The notes beneath the pieces were generated by a model, which saw only the letters and a list, made by a program, of their open reading frames with translations, did no database searches and was not told the DNA's origin. From contig JASJHI010000046.1 in the NCBI GenBank assembly GCA_033791105.1, positions 1-12,039 of the forward strand: DNA of 12,039 nucleotides, read 5' to 3'. This DNA comes from JASJHI01 sp033791105 (GTDB lineage Bacteria > Actinomycetota > Acidimicrobiia > Acidimicrobiales > Ilumatobacteraceae). Shown one piece after another: positions 8,128 to 12,039 of this stretch. The translations under genes and the position numbers were made by a program. Position 1 is the stretch's first letter, and each line of letters starts with the position of its first letter.

Positions 8128-9536
8128 GATGCGGCCTCCGCTGAAACGGCGATCCTGCGACGTTCGCGGCGCGGTGCCACGAGCGCGGCGAACTCTTCGG
8201 GGAACAACGTCATCGCGGAGTGGATCGGCGCGTAGGCCGACGGTCCGACGAAGCAGATCGTGGTCATCTTGTACGGAAATGGGACGGCCTCGAGGCCGAG
8301 GCGCTCGCTCGATGCGTGCGGCATGTCGCCGGGGCAGATCGACTGGCCGACCTCGAGAATCGTGTCGAGATCGTCCTCGGTGCCGTGGCCGTCGACGATC
8401 CGCTGAACCAGGCGCAGGAGCCACGTGCCACCCTCGCGACACGGCACGCACTTTCCGCACGATTCATGGGCATAGAACCGCACGAGCGACAGGGCCGCGC
8501 TGGGGATGTCCGTCGTCGAGTCCATCACCATCACCGCGCCGGAGCCGAGCATCGATCCTGCTGCGGAAGCGGCCGGGCCCTCGAACGGGACGTCGAGCTG
8601 GTCGGGACAGAACCAAGGCGCGGATCCACCGCCGGGAACGAACGTCTTGAGATCGTTGCCGTCGCGGATGCCCTGGGCGAAGTCGTCGCCGTAGATCAGG
8701 TCGCGAAACGTGGTGGAGCCGTTGATGATTTCGTAGACGCCGGGGCGTACAACGTGGCCGGACACGGCGATCATCCGGGTGCCTGGCGAGGTCGCTGTGC
8801 CGATCGATGTGTAGCCCGTTGCGCCCTCGCGAGCGATGTACGGCAGATTCGACAACGTCTCGACATTGTTCACGATCGTCGGCTGGCCGTAGAGCCCGAC
8901 CGCCGCCGGAAAATTCGGCGGTTTGAGGCGGGGCATGCCGCGCTCGCCTTCGAGCGACTCGATCAGTGCAGTCTCCTCGCCGACGACATAGGCGCCGGCG
9001 CCCGAGTGGAGGACGATGTCGATGCTGAAGTCGGTGCCCATGATGTTGGTGCCGACATATCCCGCTGCGTACGACTCGTCGAGCGCGGTGGCGAGGCGCT
9101 CGTGGGCGAGTGGCATCTCACCGCGGACGTAAAGGAAACACTGCGAGAGGCCAGCGGCGTAACAGGCGATGAGCGAGCCCTCGATGAGTTGGTGCGGATC
9201 GCACTCCATGAGGAGGCGATCCTTGTACGTACCCGGTTCGGACTCGTCACCGTTGACCACGAGGTAGCGCGGCCATACTCCTGCTGGAGTGAAGCCCCAC
9301 TTGACACCCGCCGGGAAGCCCGCTCCGCCGCGGCCGAGCAGCGTCGAGTTGCGGACCTCTTCGTGCACCGCCTCGGGCGAGCGGGCCAGCGACGAGCGGA
9401 GGCCCTCGTAGCCGTCGGTGGCTTCGTAGCGTGCGAGCGTGTGCGAGTCCTCGTAGCGGAACCGCGAAGTGACGATCTCGGGCCGAGCGCCGGGGTAGAA
9501 GCCGGGCGCCCAGGGATAGGGACTGAGGATGGTCAT
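8124..9536 (-). CDS. nuoF: NADH-quinone oxidoreductase subunit F (NuoF), NADH- and FMN-binding
   Basis: This is the entry subunit of complex I: it binds NADH and FMN and carries cluster N3. It has 470 residues. Motifs in order are the FMN/NADH glycine-rich loop GRGGAGFPAGVKW (68-80), NGDESEPGTYKDR (95-107), HSGAGAYVVGEETALIESLE (177-196), and the N3 triad ESCGKCVPCREG with Cys360, 363 and 366. The usual fourth N3 ligand sits before a P-I-x-S-A/S motif about 40 residues after the triad. Here that motif follows Cys428 (TTICFVGPSAYAPIHSA), 61 residues on, with another cysteine at 401, so an insertion is present. The C-terminus is basic (RRERRR). The start at 9536 forms ATGA with the nuoE stop and has AGGTGA 7 nt upstream; an in-frame codon at 9557 lies inside nuoE and is less likely. 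Confidence 0.97.
   Translation of the reverse strand: MTILSPYPWAPGFYPGARPEIVTSRFRYEDSHTLARYEATDGYEGLRSSLARSPEAVHEEVRNSTLLGRGGAGFPAGVKWGFTPAGVWPRYLVVNGDESEPGTYKDRLLMECDPHQLIEGSLIACYAAGLSQCFLYVRGEMPLAHERLATALDESYAAGYVGTNIMGTDFSIDIVLHSGAGAYVVGEETALIESLEGERGMPRLKPPNFPAAVGLYGQPTIVNNVETLSNLPYIAREGATGYTSIGTATSPGTRMIAVSGHVVRPGVYEIINGSTTFRDLIYGDDFAQGIRDGNDLKTFVPGGGSAPWFCPDQLDVPFEGPAASAAGSMLGSGAVMVMDSTTDIPSAALSLVRFYAHESCGKCVPCREGGTWLLRLVQRIVDGHGTEDDLDTILEVGQSICPGDMPHASSERLGLEAVPFPYKMTTICFVGPSAYAPIHSAMTLFPEEFAALVAPRRERRRIAVSAEAAS
8135..8139 (-). promoter_or_regulatory. Ribosome binding site of nuoG (GGAGG)
   Basis: A perfect GGAGG lies 7 nt upstream of the GTG at 8127, inside the end of nuoF. It decides the nuoG start against a frame that stays open about 330 bp further upstream. 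Confidence 0.85.
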
Positions 9537-10144
9537 GAGACGGTCACCTGCACCCACCCCGGCGCGCCGGTGACGTCGTCGGGATGTACGGCACCGACAC
9601 GACGGTCGGCGGGGATCTGCTGGCGGTTGCGGCCGAGCGTGCCATGCGGCGGGATCTCACCGTCGAGGCGCCCGGCGCGGAGGTCGTCGATGAGCACGTC
9701 GAACGACTCGGCGGTGACGCGGTATCGGTGTCGATAGTTCACCTGGAGCGTCGGTGCCTCGGTGCACGCCGCTTGGCACTCGGCGTGCTGCAGAGTGAAG
9801 AGCCCGTCCCCCGTCGTCGATCCGGCCTTGATGCCGAGTTTCTGTTCCGCGTGCTGCATCAGGTCGTGTGCGCCGAGTAGAGCGCACGACATCGTGCCGC
9901 AGACGTTGATCAGATATGTACCGAGCGGCTCGAAGCGGAACATCTCGTAGAAGGTCGCCGTTCCGTAGACCTCGGCCGGGGTCACGTCGATGAGTTCCGC
10001 GATGTGGCGCATGGCGTCGTCGGTCACGTAGCCGTTCTGCTCCTGACTCAGGTGCACGAGCGGGATCAGCGCCGACTTCTGCTTCGGGTACCGCGAGATG
10101 ATCTCGTCCGCGACGACAACGTTGTGATCGGAAAGCCGGCTCAT
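9533..10144 (-). CDS. nuoE: NADH-quinone oxidoreductase subunit E (NuoE), [2Fe-2S] thioredoxin-like
   Basis: This is the 24-kDa-type subunit that carries cluster N1a next to NuoF. It has 203 residues with the start used here. A helical N-terminal part (about 1-75, with YPKQKSALIPLVHLSQEQNGYV) is followed by a thioredoxin-like domain whose four ligands are Cys82 and Cys87 (CGTMSC) and Cys123 and Cys127 (CQAAC). The family motif EVYGTATFYEMF is at 58-69. About 40 extra residues follow the fold (GEIPPHGTLGRNRQQ onward), beyond the usual E. coli-type end. The frame is open upstream to a GTG at 10246, which would add 34 residues. I prefer the ATG at 10144, because the added part has much lower third-position GC (about 59%) than the neighbouring genes, is not family-like, and its GTG has a poorly spaced ribosome site. 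GGAAG lies 5 nt before the ATG. Confidence 0.95.
   Translation of the reverse strand: MSRLSDHNVVVADEIISRYPKQKSALIPLVHLSQEQNGYVTDDAMRHIAELIDVTPAEVYGTATFYEMFRFEPLGTYLINVCGTMSCALLGAHDLMQHAEQKLGIKAGSTTGDGLFTLQHAECQAACTEAPTLQVNYRHRYRVTAESFDVLIDDLRAGRLDGEIPPHGTLGRNRQQIPADRRVGAVHPDDVTGAPGWVQVTVS
9544..9549 (-). promoter_or_regulatory. Ribosome binding site of nuoF (AGGTGA)
   Basis: AGGTGA, complementary to the 16S rRNA tail, ends 7 nt before the ATG at 9536. It supports that start over the in-frame codon at 9557. Confidence 0.8.
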
Positions 10145-10252
10145 CGGAGCTTCCAGTACTGCTGCGAGAGAGGGAGCGCCAGCGAGCGATCGGCCAGCAG
10201 CGGCCTGCGTGGCCAGGGAACGCAAGAACGGCTCACCGCGACTCACTCTCCC
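10145..10252. other. nuoD-nuoE spacer, or alternative N-terminal extension of NuoE
   Basis: This is the only sizeable gap between genes in the window. It could be read as 34 extra codons of nuoE starting with GTG at 10246, but third-position GC falls to about 59% and the residues (mostly Ala, Leu, Ser) match no family element. It contains small inverted repeats: GGCC-6 nt-GGCC, TGCGT-9 nt-ACGCA, and the 8-bp palindrome CAGTACTG. None has a following T-run, so I see no terminator. It may hold a ribosome site or mRNA processing signal for nuoE; that is inference. Confidence 0.5.
10150..10154 (-). promoter_or_regulatory. Ribosome binding site of nuoE (GGAAG)
   Basis: GGAAG lies 5 nt before the ATG at 10144. 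It is a modest match, but better placed than the GGGAGA that abuts the alternative GTG at 10246. Confidence 0.5.
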
Positions 10253-12039
10253 TCACCGGTCGACGTCCCCGAGCACGGGATCGACCGAGGAGATGATCGC
10301 CACCGCGTCGGCGACGAGGCCGCCCCGCATCATGTGCGGCAGACACTGGATGTTGGCGAACGAGGGGGCGCGAACGTGCATCCGGTACGGGTTCGGACCG
10401 CCGTCGCTGGCGATGTAACAGCCGACCTCGCCGCGTGGGCTCTCGATACCGACATACACCTCGCCTGCGGGCACCTTGAAACCCTCTGTGAAGAGCTTGA
10501 AGTGGTGGATCAACGCCTCCATCGACTCGTCGATACGCGCCCGCGGGGGCGGCGTGACCTTCTTGTCCTGGATTCGGAAGTCGCCCGACGGCATGCGATC
10601 GAGGATCTGGCGCACGATGCGCATCGACTCACGGATCTCGGCAAGGCGGATCGCGTAGCGGTCGAACGCGTCGCCATAGGTTCCCACCACGACGTCGAAT
10701 TCGAGTTCGTCGTAGTGGAGATACGGCATCGAGCGGCGGAGGTCCCATTCGACCCCGGTCGCACGCAGGATCGGACCGGTGACGCCCAACGCCACCGCTT
10801 CGTCCGGTGTGATGACGCCGACGCCCTGCAGGCGCTCGCGCCAGATCGGCTGGCCGGTCATCAAGGTGTCGTACTCGTCGAGGCGAGGTGCGATGAGATC
10901 GAGCAGGCGCAGCAAACCGTCGCGCCAGCCTGCCGGGAGATCGGCTGCGACACCGCCCGGCCGGATGTAGTTGTGATTCAGCCGCAGGCCCGTGACCTCC
11001 TGGAAGAACCGCAACACCTCCTCGCGCTCGCGCCAGCCGTAGATCATCATCGACACGGCGCCGAGGTCCATGCCGTTGGTGGCCATGAAGAGCAGGTGGC
11101 TGCTCATCCGATTGAGCTCGGCCATCAGCATCCGGATCCACGTCGCACGCTCGGGGATCCCACCGTCGATGCCGAGCAGTTTCTCGGTGGCCATCGAGAA
11201 GACGAGTTCGTTCGCGAACGGGCTGAGGTAGTCCATGCGCGTGACGTTGGTGCCGCCCTGCATGTACGTGAGCTGCTCGCCGGTCTTCTCCATACCGGTG
11301 TGGAGGTAGCCGATGATCGGCTTGCAACGCAGGACCTGTTCGCCCTGGAGTTCGAGCATCAGCCGCAGAACGCCGTGCGTCGACGGGTGCTGCGGACCCA
11401 TATTGATGATCATCGTCTGTTCGTCGTCCGGGTCGTCCGGGACTTCACCGAGTGCGGCGGCCTCGGCCTCGGACATGCGCAGCACTGCGCCGATCTCACG
11501 CATCCGCTCCCGTGCAGTGACGTCGGAGCGCTCACGCATCTGCTGGTCGCCCTCGTCGGTGCCGTCGACGAAGTCGGCGAACGTGATCTCTCGGCGCTCG
11601 ACGATCGGCATCGGTGCGTCGACCGGCCTGTCGGTGGTCACGGATCCGTCGGTGCTCACCGTTGCGGCAGCGTTGTCGGCTCCGGCAGTGCTCACCGCGC
11701 CGCTGTCGTCTTCGAGCCGTCGCCGCGCGCGTGCTCTACGGCGCTTCGGCGGCTTGGCCGGCTTCGGAGCCTTCGAGGACTTGCCCGACTGCGGTGTCTT
11801 GGCATCCTTCGCCGGCGTGGCCGTCTTCGCCTTTGACTGCGTCGTGGACTTCGCCGCTCCCGACGACTTCACCGGCTTCACGGTCTTTGCCGCTCCCGAC
11901 GACTTCACCGTCTTCACGGTCTTCGACGGCGTCGTGGACTTCGCCGCTCCCGACGACTTCACAGTCTTCACGGTCTTCGACGGTGTCGTGGACTTCGCCG
12001 CTCCCGACGACTTCACCGGCGTCACGGTCTTCGACGGTG
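10253..12039 (-). CDS. nuoD: NADH-quinone oxidoreductase subunit D (NuoD) with long Lys-rich N-terminal extension, 5' end beyond window
   Basis: This is the 49-kDa-type subunit that forms the quinone-reducing site with NuoB and NuoH; the fold descends from hydrogenase large subunits. Positions count from an in-frame GTG at 12025. The core starts near residue 205 and is complete: MGPQHPSTHGVLRL (209-222, with quinone-site His217), GYLHTGMEKT, RMDYLSPF (quinone-site Tyr266), NYIRPGG, and the conserved end LGDVDR. Before it lie about 204 residues not usual for the family: a basic repeat region (1-104, 22 Lys and 7 Arg but one acidic residue), a Ser/Thr/Ala/Asp linker, then a charged segment. The frame stays open to the right edge and the repeat continues there, so the true start is unseen. 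High third-position GC through the repeats argues that they are translated. An internal ATG at 11611 (residue 139) would give an ordinary 452-residue NuoD but has no clear ribosome site. A NuoC-NuoD fusion is possible. Confidence 0.95.
   Translation of the reverse strand, partial: PSKTVTPVKSSGAAKSTTPSKTVKTVKSSGAAKSTTPSKTVKTVKSSGAAKTVKPVKSSGAAKSTTQSKAKTATPAKDAKTPQSGKSSKAPKPAKPPKRRRARARRRLEDDSGAVSTAGADNAAATVSTDGSVTTDRPVDAPMPIVERREITFADFVDGTDEGDQQMRERSDVTARERMREIGAVLRMSEAEAAALGEVPDDPDDEQTMIINMGPQHPSTHGVLRLMLELQGEQVLRCKPIIGYLHTGMEKTGEQLTYMQGGTNVTRMDYLSPFANELVFSMATEKLLGIDGGIPERATWIRMLMAELNRMSSHLLFMATNGMDLGAVSMMIYGWREREEVLRFFQEVTGLRLNHNYIRPGGVAADLPAGWRDGLLRLLDLIAPRLDEYDTLMTGQPIWRERLQGVGVITPDEAVALGVTGPILRATGVEWDLRRSMPYLHYDELEFDVVVGTYGDAFDRYAIRLAEIRESMRIVRQILDRMPSGDFRIQDKKVTPPPRARIDESMEALIHHFKLFTEGFKVPAGEVYVGIESPRGEVGCYIASDGGPNPYRMHVRAPSFANIQCLPHMMRGGLVADAVAIISSVDPVLGDVDR
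11841..12038 (-). repeat. 54-bp (18-codon) tandem repeats in the 5' part of nuoD
   Basis: Two full units, 11931-11984 and 11985-12038, differ at only three positions. Two shortened 45-bp units precede them at 11841-11885 (lacking the last 9 bp of the unit) and 11886-11930 (lacking the first 9 bp). On the coding strand each full unit encodes TPSKTVKTVKSSGAAKST or a near copy. The unit length is a multiple of three, as is the 9-bp loss, so all copies stay in frame. The array reaches the window edge, so the copy number is unknown. Confidence 0.95.

Noticed and set aside
8128..8460. Upstream extension of NuoG by 111 residues
   Set aside because: The extra part is Arg/Pro-rich shadow sequence within nuoF. 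The GTG at 8127 has a perfect ribosome site and the same overlap type as other junctions.
8220..9737. 505-codon open frame on the plus strand opposite nuoF
   Set aside because: Same reasons: its length comes from scarce stop codons in GC-rich antisense sequence, and the product resembles no family.
10145..10252. Rho-independent terminator between nuoD and nuoE
   Set aside because: The inverted repeats are short and no T-run follows on the transcribed strand.
10004..11836. 610-codon open frame on the plus strand opposite nuoD and nuoE
   Set aside because: It is antisense to well-recognised coding sequence, is rich in Arg, His, Asp and Glu as expected for a high-GC shadow frame, and shows no domain. 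It crosses the ends of two real genes.
11841..12038. CRISPR array or plasmid iterons
   Set aside because: The units are directly adjacent without spacers, have codon-multiple length, and encode a consistent peptide in an open frame continuous with NuoD.
1..12039. A novel defence, mobile or biosynthetic system
   Set aside because: Every gene is a recognised complex I subunit in canonical order, with no insertion of foreign genes, repeats flanking an element, or integration site.

Overview
The window is one continuous stretch of a high-GC bacterial nuo operon, which encodes the proton-pumping NADH:quinone oxidoreductase (respiratory complex I). All ten genes lie on the minus strand. Read in the direction of transcription (right to left) they are nuoD (5' end beyond the window), nuoE, nuoF, nuoG, nuoH, nuoI, nuoJ, nuoK, nuoL and nuoM (3' end beyond the window). 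The order matches the canonical nuoA-N cluster, so nuoA-C should lie to the right and nuoN to the left. There is no mobile element, RNA gene, CRISPR array or transcription factor. The only gap above a few bases is about 108 bp between nuoD and nuoE.

The genes cover the NADH-oxidising arm (NuoE, F, G), the quinone-facing connecting module (NuoD, I, with NuoH in the membrane) and most of the proton-pumping arm (NuoJ, K, L, M). All cysteine sets for the expected iron-sulfur clusters are visible: N1a in NuoE, N3 in NuoF, N1b/N5/N4/N7 in NuoG and N6a/N6b in NuoI. The key membrane Glu and Lys residues of NuoK, L and M are also present. The complex therefore looks functional. Electrons would pass NADH -> FMN (NuoF) -> Fe-S chain -> quinone at the NuoD/NuoH interface, coupled to ion pumping by NuoH-N.

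The very GC-rich third codon positions, frequent GTG starts, a separate nuoD, a NuoH of about 409 residues and an N7 motif in NuoG all suggest a high-GC actinobacterium. An Acidimicrobiia-like lineage is a guess from overall resemblance, not shown by the sequence. Seven of the eight junctions downstream of nuoE are 1-4 nt stop/start overlaps (GTGA, ATGA or TGATG); the other, nuoK-nuoL, is a 4-nt gap. Tight translational coupling is therefore likely.

I do not see a previously undescribed system here. The oddities are additions to standard subunits. NuoD carries a long lysine-rich N-terminal extension built from an 18-residue tandem repeat that runs off the right edge. NuoF has an insertion of about 22 residues just before the last N3 cysteine. 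NuoI ends in an Ala/Asp/Pro tail with an internal 18-bp duplication. NuoG starts with an acidic low-complexity leader, and NuoE has a C-terminal extension.
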